Shown: in pieces, positions 1-9,387 of the stretch | Position numbering within the stretch: position 1 is the stretch's first letter | Layout of the letters: each line of letters opens with the position of its first letter | Assembly (NCBI GenBank): GCA_004524425.1 | Contig: SDNN01000017.1 | Span: forward strand, 1 to 25,382 | Origin: Promethearchaeota archaeon | GTDB taxonomy: Archaea; Asgardarchaeota; Lokiarchaeia; Sigynarchaeales; SOKP01 | Length of the DNA: 25,382 bases | Direction: 5' to 3' | Notes under the pieces: model-generated | Told to the model about the DNA's origin: nothing | What the model saw: the letters and a program-made list of their open reading frames with translations, nothing else | The model's database searches: none | Position numbers and translations under genes: made by a program

Positions 1-69
1 AAAAAGATATGATATTTTTGTATGAATCCAGTTACTTTTTTATTGAATTAGATAATCCTTATCTGCTCT

Positions 70-1551
70 TCATGGCTTTTTTAATCTCTTTCCTTTAATC
101 ATGTCTTCTGTGATAAAATCTCCAGTCTTCTCACGCCATTTTGCCAAGCATGTCTTCATGTTTGAAACCATACCATCATAGTCATTATTACTGATCAGAT
201 TCCTTAACTCGAAAGGATCTTCTTTTAAATCATAAAGCTCATTCATATCGCCTTCATTATAGACGTATTTATATCGATCGGTAATTAATAATCGCCCTAA
301 ATGAGTAGTAAAGTGTCCATATGTCTGACACATTAAATCTTCTCGCCAATCAGCGTTTTTTTGAGTACATAACGACATTAAGCTTTTCCCATGTAATGAA
401 GTTTTAAAGGAAAGGTTTGCAATCTCTAGAAGAGTCGGAACTATATCAAGGTTACTAACTAAATCATTGGAAATTTGACCGGGTTGTATCTCATCGGGAT
501 ATTTAATTGCCAAAAGAATTCTCATTAATTCTTCCGACATGAACGCATTTTTATCAAAATGTCCTCCATGGGAGGCTATAGTGTCTCCGTGATCAGAAAG
601 CCAAACCACAAATGTATTCTCCACGAATCCAAGTTCTTCCAAGGTCTCTAAAATTATTCCCCCTGCTTCATCGATGAGCGTTTGTTGCGCATAATTAAAA
701 GCTAGAACTTTTTGCCATGTAGACCAAGGGAGCGGATTTGGGATTATGATTTTTCCATTATTACTGATTCGAAAATGATGTTCATATTTATAAATCTCGG
801 GTTTTTCTTGTAAATCATCCCCAAAATTAGGATATTCAGGAATTTCTTCTGGATTATATTGATCTATGAATTCCTGGGCGGGAAAAAACGGTTGATGTGG
901 CCCCCAAAAATCAATTCTCATGTGAAAAGGTTGATTTTCCCCTGATTCTGCTATTTCTATCAATTTATCACGAGCAAGATTGGCAAGAAAGAAAGCTTCA
1001 TGAGTTTCTTTGGGTGTTTCCATGACTCCAATTGCATTTTCGGTATACCAATTCATATTGGGCTTATAAAGTACTTCTTCTTTTAGATTAGCTTGAAAAC
1101 TATGATTTATTCTCACTTGGAAATTGGGAAGATCGTTTTTCTTCAAATATTTCTCATATTCTGGCTTTGTATAAGGATTGTTATAACCATTATAACTGAA
1201 TCCTTCACAATGATGATCATGGGCAGTTCCAGGGCCAGCATGCCATTTTCCGAAATAATAATTTTTATATCCCGCTTCTGCGAATTTATCCAAATATATT
1301 TCCTTCTCATAAGGATGGTTTGAATCATTTTTAATTTCACCATGGCTATGAGGAAATAATCCATTTAGCATTGTCCGCCTTGCTGGACCACATAAAGGAC
1401 AAGCCGTATAAGCACGTGTAAATTTTATTCCTTCAGAAGCAAGCTTCTCGAAATAAGGGCGATTAATCTCAGGACCCCCAGCCATTTTACCGTGTCCATA
1501 GTAAGCTTGATGATCATTTAAAATAAAAATTATATTAGGTTTTTTACTCAA
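70..1551 (-). CDS. Sulfatase (formylglycine-dependent, alkaline phosphatase superfamily)
   Basis: 493-residue sulfatase. It opens with the KPNIIFILND strand of the family, where N12-D13 lies at the metal site. It carries the Cys-type maturation motif C54-G-P-A-R58, in which the Cys becomes formylglycine. A second metal/active-site region reads WLSDHGDTIASHGGHFDKN. Members hydrolyse sulfate esters, often on glycans; the substrate here cannot be read. There is no obvious signal peptide, so it may be cytoplasmic. The start is TTG at 1549-1551, chosen because the family core begins at residue 5 and an AGGGGAT ribosome site lies just upstream on the minus strand. No maturase gene is nearby. The same window holds an alpha-L-fucosidase and a sugar symporter, which favours a role in sulfated glycan breakdown (inference). 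Family call is firm. Confidence 0.93.
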   Translation of the reverse strand: MSKKPNIIFILNDHQAYYGHGKMAGGPEINRPYFEKLASEGIKFTRAYTACPLCGPARRTMLNGLFPHSHGEIKNDSNHPYEKEIYLDKFAEAGYKNYYFGKWHAGPGTAHDHHCEGFSYNGYNNPYTKPEYEKYLKKNDLPNFQVRINHSFQANLKEEVLYKPNMNWYTENAIGVMETPKETHEAFFLANLARDKLIEIAESGENQPFHMRIDFWGPHQPFFPAQEFIDQYNPEEIPEYPNFGDDLQEKPEIYKYEHHFRISNNGKIIIPNPLPWSTWQKVLAFNYAQQTLIDEAGGIILETLEELGFVENTFVVWLSDHGDTIASHGGHFDKNAFMSEELMRILLAIKYPDEIQPGQISNDLVSNLDIVPTLLEIANLSFKTSLHGKSLMSLCTQKNADWREDLMCQTYGHFTTHLGRLLITDRYKYVYNEGDMNELYDLKEDPFELRNLISNNDYDGMVSNMKTCLAKWREKTGDFITEDMIKGKRLKKP

Positions 1552-1732
1552 TTTAAGATCCCCTTTTAGAAACCAATATGGAGGGGAAAGAATGGCGAGA
1601 TAAAAATAATATGATTAGATCTTTTAATTTTTAACATTAAATTACAAGATAAATCAAATCTTACTTAAAAGAAATCTTAGGGATGAGAATAAACAAATAT
1701 AAGCAATTCAATTAAACTACATAACAATCAAA

Positions 1733-1743
1733 GATTTAAAAAC
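1733..1743 (+). promoter_or_regulatory. TATA-like element for the iron-sulfur gene pair
   Basis: GATTTAAAAAC lies about 24-30 bases before the ATG at 1764, where an archaeal TATA box would be for a leaderless or nearly leaderless mRNA. It sits in a 212-base divergent spacer (1552-1763) with no gene in it. Assigned by position and composition only. Confidence 0.4.
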
Positions 1744-1763
1744 ATGAAAAATTACAATTAATT

Positions 1764-2510
1764 ATGACTAAACTAATCTATTTTGGTTGTTTGTCAAGCG
1801 GGAAATATAAAGATACTTGTGAAAACGCTAAAAAAATAATTCAATTTCTTGATAATGAATACGTGGTCATTGAAGATCCTCCCTGCTGTGGATCCTTAGC
1901 TCATCAAGTCGCGACGGAGGAAAAAGTAAGAGAACATGTGAGAATGGTGAATGATTGGTTTAAGTCCAATGATGTCACTGATTTAGTCACCATTTGCGCG
2001 GGATGTTATAATTATCTTACCCGGTATTATCCAGAGTATTTAGGATCTGAGTTTAAGATCAACGTAATGCACTTATTACAATTCATGGACACCCCAGAAA
2101 ATTTAAAAAAATTAAACCTGAAATACGAAGGCACTAAAAAATTGAAAGTTTATTATCATGATGCCTGTCATTTGAAAAATGCCACTGATCCTATAATAGA
2201 AGAGGCACGAGACATAATAAACTCGATTGATGGTAAGATTCAGCTTGGAGAAATGGAAAACACTCGAATTAATGCCTTATGCTGCGGAGCTGGAGGGGGT
2301 GTATATTCAATTTTTAAGGAAAATAGTGATTATAATGCTAAATTAATATTTGATCAGATGAGAATGTCAAAAGCATTGTTAACGGCATGTCCATTTTGTT
2401 ATACCGCATTCAAAAGAATAAAAGATGAAAATAATATTAAAACACCCGTGATTAAATTTGAAGATTTTATTTTAAGATTAATGGAAGGAGTTGATCCTGT
2501 AAATGTCTGA
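1764..2510 (+). CDS. CCG-domain iron-sulfur protein (HdrB/LutA-like)
   Basis: 248 residues with two cysteine-rich CCG-type domains. The first has C9, C41-C42-G and C78-x2-C81. The second has C135, C173-C174-G and C209-x2-C212. In HdrB, GlpC and LutA these motifs bind non-cubane or cubane [4Fe-4S] clusters that handle disulfides or quinone-linked electrons. The downstream LUD-domain ferredoxin gene overlaps it by 8 bases, so the two are translationally coupled and probably form one complex. LutA of lactate oxidation has this size and partner. HdrB pairs instead with HdrC, which is absent here. The best reading is a LutA/HdrB-like subunit of a soluble oxidoreductase. The electron donor and acceptor are unknown. 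Confidence 0.85.
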   Translation: MTKLIYFGCLSSGKYKDTCENAKKIIQFLDNEYVVIEDPPCCGSLAHQVATEEKVREHVRMVNDWFKSNDVTDLVTICAGCYNYLTRYYPEYLGSEFKINVMHLLQFMDTPENLKKLNLKYEGTKKLKVYYHDACHLKNATDPIIEEARDIINSIDGKIQLGEMENTRINALCCGAGGGVYSIFKENSDYNAKLIFDQMRMSKALLTACPFCYTAFKRIKDENNIKTPVIKFEDFILRLMEGVDPVNV

Positions 2511-3807
2511 TAAGGGAAAAGTATTATATGAAGAACTAAAAGATAAATTAAAGGAATTAGAGGATGAAGACTCTCCTTATTTTAAATTTACTGATATATG
2601 GCAATTAGGATGTCAAGCTAAATATAAGTCCTATGATTTAAGATTTCTTTATGAAGACACGAGTCGCGAATTTGTTGACCGACATAGAGAACATGTCGAA
2701 GAAATGAAGGAGGATTTCTTAGAAAATTTAGAGGAGTACGTGGAAAAATGCATGACAAGAATGCAAAAAACAAATCACTTCAAAGTCCATTATGCTAAGA
2801 CTAATGAAGAGGCTCAAAAGATATTCATGGAGGAACTTGGAGATAATAAAGTCATTTACAAGTCCAAATCTTTGGAGGCCAAAGATACCGGTATTTATGA
2901 TGCGTTAAAAGAAAATAACATAACCGTCAAGGAGACAGACTTGGGAGACGTGATGTGCCAAATGCTGGATTATGACTTGCCTACTTATTCTCTAGGGCCT
3001 GGAGTGCAATTTACACCAGAAGAAATCGTAGCTAAAATCAAGGAAAAATATGGTGCGGAGGTTGAACCCACACCAGATGCTATAGTTGGTTATTTTCGAA
3101 AAACATATCGTCCTGAATTATTAAATGACGTGAAAGTATCTTTAACGTCTGCTAATGCCATTGCTGCGGATGATGGAACAATTCTATTAGTCGAAAATGA
3201 AGGAAATATTAGTATCATCACTAGGGCAACCGAAAAACACATTGTTGTTGTGGGAATACAAAAAATCGTTCCCACGGTGTTTGATGCATTATTATGTGCT
3301 AAAATTCAAGAAAGAATCATGAATGTGGATGGAGCTTATATAAGCCTGATTTCAGCACCTTCAAATACTTCGGATGTTCAAGGTGCCAGGGTTTTTGGCA
3401 TGTATGGCGCCAAAGAAGTAGTGGTCATTCTGGTTGATGAATGGAGAACGAAAGCAGTAAAAGAAAATCTATTTTACAAGGATCTATTAAAATGTATAAG
3501 TTGCAAAAGTTGCCATCTTCTCTGCACGGCCTTTAGAGCATTCGGTAACATCTATGCTTCTAAATATGGTTTAGGAGGAGAAGCCATCGTAAGAGATTAT
3601 ATCCACAATGGCATCGAAGCTGCAGTAAAGGATGGATTGTTCTTATGTACGGGATGCGAGAATTGTTCGAACTGGTGTCCTGCAGGAATCGATTTAGCAG
3701 AAATGATGAGAGAACTGAAACGAGAAGCTACAGAAAAGGGGCTATGCCCTCCAAATTTAGAAACTTATAAAGACAAGATTTTAAAAGATAAAAATCCATT
3801 CAAATGA
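2503..3807 (+). CDS. LUD-domain ferredoxin protein (LutB-like)
   Basis: 434 residues. An N-terminal helical part is followed by a LUD domain (about 95-310) with the signature TSANAIAADDGTILLVENEGN near 215-235. The C-terminal part carries two [4Fe-4S] motifs: C331-x2-C334-x2-C337-x3-C341 and C382-x2-C385-x2-C388-x3-C392. This is the order seen in LutB, the iron-sulfur subunit of the LutABC lactate oxidation complex. Its start lies inside the preceding CCG gene, with GGAG about 13 bases before ATG. No LutC-like third subunit follows, because the next gene is on the other strand. The pair could therefore work on another substrate or use a partner elsewhere. Domain call is firm; substrate is not. 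Confidence 0.85.
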   Translation: MSDKGKVLYEELKDKLKELEDEDSPYFKFTDIWQLGCQAKYKSYDLRFLYEDTSREFVDRHREHVEEMKEDFLENLEEYVEKCMTRMQKTNHFKVHYAKTNEEAQKIFMEELGDNKVIYKSKSLEAKDTGIYDALKENNITVKETDLGDVMCQMLDYDLPTYSLGPGVQFTPEEIVAKIKEKYGAEVEPTPDAIVGYFRKTYRPELLNDVKVSLTSANAIAADDGTILLVENEGNISIITRATEKHIVVVGIQKIVPTVFDALLCAKIQERIMNVDGAYISLISAPSNTSDVQGARVFGMYGAKEVVVILVDEWRTKAVKENLFYKDLLKCISCKSCHLLCTAFRAFGNIYASKYGLGGEAIVRDYIHNGIEAAVKDGLFLCTGCENCSNWCPAGIDLAEMMRELKREATEKGLCPPNLETYKDKILKDKNPFK

Positions 3808-3922
3808 ATTAGTAAAATTCTTGTACTTTGAATGAAATGAAGTTCTTTTTCTTTTTCTTATTTTTTAATTCCTAATCCCAACTTGAATAGATCTATGTAA
3901 ACAGATAATTAAAGGATCAAAT

Positions 3923-5560
3923 TCAGAGCTTTTTACTTTTTATAACCTTACCCGCTAATAATCCAGGATCGTAATTTCCGTCTTCAAACGCAATTTTTCC
4001 GTTAATAAGAACGTACTTCACACCCGTCGGGAGATGATATGGATCTGTGTATTTGCTTGTACACTTAATTTTTTCAGGATCAAATATAGTAATATCGGCA
4101 AAAGCTCCTTTTTTAATGACGCCTCTATTAGGTAATTTCATCTGTTGGGCGGGTAGTCCAGTCATTCTGAATATCGCTTCCTCTAAACTAAATAGGTTTT
4201 TTTCCCTCGTGAATTCGCCTAAGATTTTGGGAAATGCGCCATAAGAACCTGGAGAAATGGTATTGAGGTCAACGCCAACTATATCTGTTCCAAGAGAACA
4301 ATTTGGATCCTTAAATAATATTTCCACGTATTGGTTTGCCATGGAATCATCGAAGGGACTGGTAATAAAGTAGATTTTTCCCTCTTCTTCAATAACCAAG
4401 TCAATATACGCATCGAGCGGATCTTTATTGAACATCTCACCAATTTGTTTTATGCTTTTATTTTCGAATTTTTTGTTTTTTTCTTTTCTAAATCCGGCTA
4501 AATAGAGGTTTAAATTAAAGTTTTTATCAATCCACCAGTTGTGTTCCCAATTAGGCCACTTAGGCTCAAAATTGAGGATTTCATCCTTTGCTTTTTCTCT
4601 TATTTGTGGATCTTTTATCCTTTCGAAAAACTTTTCAATACCCCCATCAAAAAGCGATGGTGGAAACGATTGTAAAACGGTTGTAGAGGAATTAGGCCAA
4701 GCTATATTATCGTGACTAATTTTTACGCCTCGTTCAATTGCTTCATCTATAATTTTTGTCGCTTTTTTTCTTATACGCGACAAACCTCCACCAGCGTGGT
4801 GAGAGATATGAAGCGGAATTTTGTTTTTTTCGGCTACTTGAATTACTTCTTCGACCGCTTTATCTAAAAATTTTGTCATTAAGCCTCTTATGTGAGGAAC
4901 CAGTGGTGCTCCATATGGCGTTAAAACAGATGCCAGCTCGATAATCTCGTCCGTATGCGAAAATATACCGGGACAATAAGCGAGACCGAGCGATAATCCA
5001 ATTGATCCCGCATCGAGCGATTCTTTTAGAGATTGTTTCATTTCTGAAATTTCATTATCTTCGGCAAAACGGGCTTGAAAGCCCATTGCATTTGTTCTTA
5101 GCGTATTGTGTCCCGTGAGCATCGCTAAATTAAAAGCTAAGCCATTTTTTTCTAAGAACTCGAATAAATCTTTCATCGTTGTCCATTCGTAATTAAGTCC
5201 ATCTTTGGGTAAGGCAAAACTACAATAAGATGAGAATATTTTTTCATATTCGTGATTTATTGGTGCTACGCTAAACCCGCAATTTCCTGCCACAATTGTG
5301 GTTACTCCCTGATATGCCCAGGTTTTTAGAATCTCAGCATGACGAGAAGAAGGAAAGAAAAAGTCTAAATGAGTATGAACATCAATGAATCCAGGAGCAA
5401 CAACAAGTCCTTTTGCATCTATTACCTGTGGATTTTTTGAATCATCTATTTCCCCTATCTGCTTTATTTTATCGCCAGAGATTAATAAATCTCCTTTATA
5501 TCTTCTTGAATTCGTCCCGTCTATTATAATGCCGTTTTTTATTAATATATTACCAGTCAT
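3923..5560 (-). CDS. D-aminoacylase-type amidohydrolase
   Basis: 545 residues of the N-acyl-D-amino-acid deacylase branch of the amidohydrolase superfamily. The beta-sandwich edge (residues 1-55) leads into PGFIDVHTHLD, with metal ligands H62 and H64. The family motif GNCGFS gives a bridging Cys at 94. A histidine cluster lies at H251, H254 and H255, and D426 in LGTDIVG is the likely catalytic Asp. SPGSYGAFPKILGEF matches the family's HPRxYGTFPR-like segment. Members hydrolyse N-acyl-D-amino acids or related amides in the cytoplasm. The next gene upstream on the same strand, 146 bases away, is a GPH-family symporter, so the pair may import and deacylate one compound (inference). No clear Shine-Dalgarno precedes the ATG. 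Confidence 0.87.
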   Translation of the reverse strand: MTGNILIKNGIIIDGTNSRRYKGDLLISGDKIKQIGEIDDSKNPQVIDAKGLVVAPGFIDVHTHLDFFFPSSRHAEILKTWAYQGVTTIVAGNCGFSVAPINHEYEKIFSSYCSFALPKDGLNYEWTTMKDLFEFLEKNGLAFNLAMLTGHNTLRTNAMGFQARFAEDNEISEMKQSLKESLDAGSIGLSLGLAYCPGIFSHTDEIIELASVLTPYGAPLVPHIRGLMTKFLDKAVEEVIQVAEKNKIPLHISHHAGGGLSRIRKKATKIIDEAIERGVKISHDNIAWPNSSTTVLQSFPPSLFDGGIEKFFERIKDPQIREKAKDEILNFEPKWPNWEHNWWIDKNFNLNLYLAGFRKEKNKKFENKSIKQIGEMFNKDPLDAYIDLVIEEEGKIYFITSPFDDSMANQYVEILFKDPNCSLGTDIVGVDLNTISPGSYGAFPKILGEFTREKNLFSLEEAIFRMTGLPAQQMKLPNRGVIKKGAFADITIFDPEKIKCTSKYTDPYHLPTGVKYVLINGKIAFEDGNYDPGLLAGKVIKSKKL

Positions 5561-5706
5561 ATTTTTCTAAACCTTGTTAAATATTATCAAATATTTATCA
5601 TTGCTCGTAAAGGATAATAATACTTTCCTTATTAATTTGAAACCATGTATATTCTTATTTTATAAGAGCATTTTTATGAGAAATATTCGCTTATTACATG
5701 TTCTTT

Positions 5707-7113
5707 TTATATTCTTTCCCTCTTTTTAATATGAATCTTATCCAATTGTTCTTTAATTTCGGAGAGGTATTTATCATCAAGAGGATATTTATACATGCAA
5801 ATTATTCCAATACCGAGAGCAATGATGGGAAATATAACCATGAGTATTTTTAACCCCATTATTACTTGAACCGTTGCCTTCTCGGGTTCGTATAATGCCC
5901 ATCCTACGTAAGTAAATACGAGACTAATGGCCAAAAAAACCAAGGCTGTGGATAATCTTGTAATAAAGGCACTTACACCATAATAACCTCCTTCCCTGCG
6001 CTTTCCGTAATTCACCTCATCCTCGTCGATTATGTCCGATAAAACTAAATCTAAAAAATAGATTGAACCTGCGAGTCCCATTCCCATTAGGAAAAATACG
6101 ATATAACCCATGACAATGTTTTCGATAAACAAAATTGGAATTAACGTAATTATCCAGACCGTCATCGAAGCTATCCACGCTTTTCTTAGCCCTATTTTTT
6201 GAGCAACTGGACGCCATACAAGAGTGATAAATAAAACTGCAGAAATGAAGGTGAGACCGAGTAATAAGGAAAGAAGGAGAGAATTTTTTATTCCCAAGAC
6301 AAATTTTCCGTAAAGGGGAAATATCGTGGGTAAGATTCCTAATACAAACCAATTTGCTAACGCAGCAGGGATAAACCAGCGATAAGATTTATTTTTTAAG
6401 CATGTTTTCATCGAGTTAAAAAAAGAGGAAACACCCCTATATTCTTCCTTGAATTCTTCTCTGCCTCTTGGACCAAATAAAATGAAAATCAAGCCTCCTG
6501 CTATAAATATGCCTCCTAAGGCTAATCCAAAAATTTGATATTCGTTAATGGCATTTGGGTCGGAATAATCAGATATAAATAAGCTTGGGAGAATAAAGGC
6601 CATGATTAATCCTACTATTAAAAAAATGGATCTAATATTATTTGCAGTAGTTCTTTCCTTTTGAGTAATGAAAATCTCAGGAAATAAAGATACGATATTA
6701 AGAGTGTAAATTGTATAAAATAATTCAAATATTAGAATTATTATCAAGAAATATACAAAATTTGTCGATTCTCCATCAATTCCGATTGCTGAGGGTGGTG
6801 TGAATAATAAAAATACAACCAGAGCTAATGGAAGAATTGATATAAAAATGTAAGGAAGCCTGCGGCCCCATCGAGAATTAGTCCTATCTGACATATATCC
6901 TATAAGTGGATCGTTTACACTATTCCAAATTGACCAAATTATGAAACCGATAGAAATTAAAACTACATTAATACCTACCACAGCAAAATAAAAAGTGAAT
7001 ACTAAAAATGTAAAAGCTTGGTAAATAGCTTGGGTAGTAAAAATTGCAAAACCGTAGGTAATTGCTTTTTTATGTGAATACTCTTCACCTATTCTAATTT
7101 CTTTTGTACCCAT
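5707..7113 (-). CDS. GPH-family sugar:cation symporter (MelB-like MFS)
   Basis: 468 residues with about 12 hydrophobic segments. The segment NDPLIGYMSDRTNSRWGRRLPYI (residues about 66-88) is the hallmark cytoplasmic loop 2-3 motif of glycoside-pentoside-hexuronide:cation symporters. A second half-motif, DLVLSDIIDEDEVNYGKRREG, appears in the C-terminal half, as in MelB relatives. It would import a glycoside, pentose or hexuronide with Na+ or H+ across the cell membrane; the substrate is not readable. AAGGGGAT on the minus strand (around 7122-7129) is its ribosome site and resembles that of the sulfatase. It lies upstream of, and probably with, the amidohydrolase gene. Confidence 0.88.
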   Translation of the reverse strand: MGTKEIRIGEEYSHKKAITYGFAIFTTQAIYQAFTFLVFTFYFAVVGINVVLISIGFIIWSIWNSVNDPLIGYMSDRTNSRWGRRLPYIFISILPLALVVFLLFTPPSAIGIDGESTNFVYFLIIILIFELFYTIYTLNIVSLFPEIFITQKERTTANNIRSIFLIVGLIMAFILPSLFISDYSDPNAINEYQIFGLALGGIFIAGGLIFILFGPRGREEFKEEYRGVSSFFNSMKTCLKNKSYRWFIPAALANWFVLGILPTIFPLYGKFVLGIKNSLLLSLLLGLTFISAVLFITLVWRPVAQKIGLRKAWIASMTVWIITLIPILFIENIVMGYIVFFLMGMGLAGSIYFLDLVLSDIIDEDEVNYGKRREGGYYGVSAFITRLSTALVFLAISLVFTYVGWALYEPEKATVQVIMGLKILMVIFPIIALGIGIICMYKYPLDDKYLSEIKEQLDKIHIKKRERI

Positions 7114-7249
7114 GATTTAATATCCCCTTAATTATTCTTTTTTGATCTTGAACTATAAAAATATTCTGCTAGTGTCTAATTTCTTATTAATTATAAGTAG
7201 TATATTGATTTCCATGTAAAACAAAAAATTATTTTTGATTGTTCTTTTT

Positions 7250-7260
7250 TTATTATAATT
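7250..7260 (+). promoter_or_regulatory. TATA-like element for hisS
   Basis: TTATTATAATT lies about 29-39 bases before the hisS ATG, inside the 175-base divergent spacer shared with the symporter gene. Placement fits an archaeal TATA box; no experimental support. Confidence 0.35.
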
Positions 7261-7288
7261 CTTAAAATCTCAGAGTTCGATTTATAAC

Positions 7289-8638
7289 ATGTCGAAAAAA
7301 TTTTCCCGAGACCCCATACGCGGTTTCAATGATTTCTATCCAGAAGAATTGAGAGAAATCAATTGGATTGTTGATGTAATACGCGATATTGCAGACGTGT
7401 ATTGCTATGATGAATATGAAGTACCTTTGTTGGAACCCATCGAAATTTATGCTGCTAAATCATCTGATGAACTTGTAAATGAACAATCATTTTATGTTGA
7501 AAGAAAGCCTGGAGAGCGTCTCATATTAAGACCCGAAATAACCCCGTCTTTAGCGAGAATGATAGCCAAGAAGAGCCAAGAACTCAAGAAACCTATTAGA
7601 TGGTTTTCAATTCCCACCTGTTATAGATATGAACGCCCACAAAAAGGTCGTAGACGCGAGTTTAAGCAGGTAAATTTTGACATTTTAGGTGAGGACAGTC
7701 TCTTTGCTGAGGTGGAAATCTTTAAAATCTCCTGTGAAATTCTGACGAGTTTTGGTGCCACTGCTGAGCAATTTCAGATATTTTATAACAATCGCCGATT
7801 CATTGACGCGTTATGTCGCTATATCTTAGAGGTTCCTAAAGATAAAATGGCACTCGTGTACAAAGTACTGGACAAGTCAGATAAAATGGAAGAAGGTGAA
7901 TTTGAGAAATATCTTATTGATAGTTTTCAAGAAGAGACCTTAATTCAAGGGATATTGAAATTAAAAGAATCTGGGACATTAGAAGATTTATTAAAAAAAT
8001 TTGATAATGTTCCTGAGGAATTTTACGATTCTATTGGATATAAGGAATTAATAGAATTAGATAATTTAATAAAAGAAGCTGGCATCTCAGAATATTGTTC
8101 CTTCTCATCTAGCATAGTAAGGGGGCTGGATTATTATACCGGTACTGTCTATGAAGTGTTTGATACGGGAACAGAAAATATAAGAGCTATTTTTGGAGGA
8201 GGGCGATATGATGATTTATTATCACTATTTTCCGATGAAGAACTATCAGGAATTGGCTTTGGAATGGGAGTATTAATGCTATCTTTATTTTTAAAAACAT
8301 ACGATCTCATTCCAGACTATATATATGAAAAGGATTATGGGGATATAATATATCTTGCATCTATCAACGGAGAAGTCTCCCAGTATGCATTTAAGGTGGC
8401 AGGTATGATTAGAGAAGAAGGACTTCCATGTATCATGGATTATAAATTCGACAGTTTAAAAAATCAGCTTAGTAAAGCTAACGACTTGGGAGTATTGATC
8501 ACTATCATACTCGGACCTAAAGAAATGAAAGAAAAAAAAGTGACTGTCAGAAATATGGTCACCAATAAGCAAAATACAATAAGTATAAGCAATACCCTTG
8601 AAGAAATTTATCGAATCCTTGATGATGTAATCGATTAA
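7289..8638 (+). CDS. hisS: Histidyl-tRNA synthetase
   Basis: 449 residues, usual length for HisRS, a cytoplasmic class II aminoacyl-tRNA synthetase charging tRNA-His. The N-terminal RGFNDFYPEE matches the family RGxxDxxPEE. Motif 2 reads CYRYERPQKGRRREFKQVNFDILGED (about residues 111-136). The HisRS-specific histidine-binding segments RGLDYYTGTVYEVFD and FGGGRYDDLL are intact, and motif 3 is GIGFGMGVLML. A C-terminal anticodon-binding domain follows from about residue 345. No missing key residue. It stands alone, divergent from the symporter and followed by an apparently unrelated SnoaL-like gene with its own promoter. Confidence 0.97.
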   Translation: MSKKFSRDPIRGFNDFYPEELREINWIVDVIRDIADVYCYDEYEVPLLEPIEIYAAKSSDELVNEQSFYVERKPGERLILRPEITPSLARMIAKKSQELKKPIRWFSIPTCYRYERPQKGRRREFKQVNFDILGEDSLFAEVEIFKISCEILTSFGATAEQFQIFYNNRRFIDALCRYILEVPKDKMALVYKVLDKSDKMEEGEFEKYLIDSFQEETLIQGILKLKESGTLEDLLKKFDNVPEEFYDSIGYKELIELDNLIKEAGISEYCSFSSSIVRGLDYYTGTVYEVFDTGTENIRAIFGGGRYDDLLSLFSDEELSGIGFGMGVLMLSLFLKTYDLIPDYIYEKDYGDIIYLASINGEVSQYAFKVAGMIREEGLPCIMDYKFDSLKNQLSKANDLGVLITIILGPKEMKEKKVTVRNMVTNKQNTISISNTLEEIYRILDDVID

Positions 8639-8839
8639 TATGATTTTGATGATGCATCAATATTCAATTTGGATTTAAGTATTCATCGAGCTTATAGCAA
8701 TCATTATAATACTCATAATTACTTCAATAATAGGTTTTACAAGATCTTCACCAAAATTCTTGGATTAGTTAATCAATGGATAACAAATTAGTAATGGTAA
8801 TATAGATTAGATAAATTTTTATTAGATCCATGATAAGAT

Positions 8840-8870
8840 GATTTAAAACTATTTTTAGATTTGTTAGAGG
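8840..8870 (+). promoter_or_regulatory. TATA-like box and ribosome site before the SnoaL-like gene
   Basis: ATTTAAAACT (8841-8850) lies about 30 bases before the ATG at 8877, and AGAGG (8866-8870) sits 6 bases before it. Together they support that start and independent transcription from hisS. The rest of the 238-base spacer shows only a short palindrome, TGATGCATCA, at 8650-8659. Confidence 0.45.
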
Positions 8871-8876
8871 CATAAA

Positions 8877-9326
8877 ATGAATGAAATTCAAAACAAAGAT
8901 AAAATCATCAAACTTGCAGAAGATCTTGATAATGATCTGGAACTTCAGGATGTAAATAAAATGATTACCTATTTTTCTGAAAACTGTGAAATCGAAATAT
9001 TCGGATTGAAGATGAAAGGAAAAACCGATTTGAAAAAATGGCTTAATTGGTTTTTTAATTTGTTTGACACTATTAAATTTGACCCTATCATAATCATGGT
9101 TGATAATAACATATTCTTCGAAGAATTCATCATACATGTTACCTTCAATAAAGGTGAGAAATTAAGCGTAAAGGTAGCAGAAGTCTTGGAATATCAGAAC
9201 TATAAGGTTAAAAGTTTAAGATTATATCTTGACAGACTTGAATTCTCAAAGGTTTTTGCTACAGGCTTTCTAAGCAAAAAGATTGTAAAAATTATAAAGG
9301 ACAGATCTTTAACAGATCTAATTTGA
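8877..9326 (+). CDS. SnoaL/NTF2-like protein
   Basis: 149 residues. The pattern of an N-terminal helix (KIIKLAEDLDNDLELQDVNKMITYFSENCEIEIFG) followed by a lysine-rich turn and beta strands fits the NTF2-like alpha+beta cone of the SnoaL family. That family includes cyclases, isomerases and proteins with no known catalysis. The phrase 'DVNKMITYFSENCEIEIFGLKMKGKTDLKKWLNWF' is the typical SnoaL start, where a small polar compound or lipid may bind. Catalytic Asp/His cannot be assigned with confidence. The start is set by AGAGG 6 bases upstream. No clear functional link to its neighbours. Confidence 0.7.
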   Translation: MNEIQNKDKIIKLAEDLDNDLELQDVNKMITYFSENCEIEIFGLKMKGKTDLKKWLNWFFNLFDTIKFDPIIIMVDNNIFFEEFIIHVTFNKGEKLSVKVAEVLEYQNYKVKSLRLYLDRLEFSKVFATGFLSKKIVKIIKDRSLTDLI

Positions 9327-9387
9327 ATTATTCTAACCATTAAATTAAATAGACTCTATCAGGAATATGGCTATAAATGACCAAAAT

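Noticed and set aside
8769..9137. 122-codon minus-strand frame opposite the SnoaL-like gene
   Set aside because: It is AT-rich and low in complexity, and the plus-strand frame has a promoter, a ribosome site and a recognisable fold pattern.
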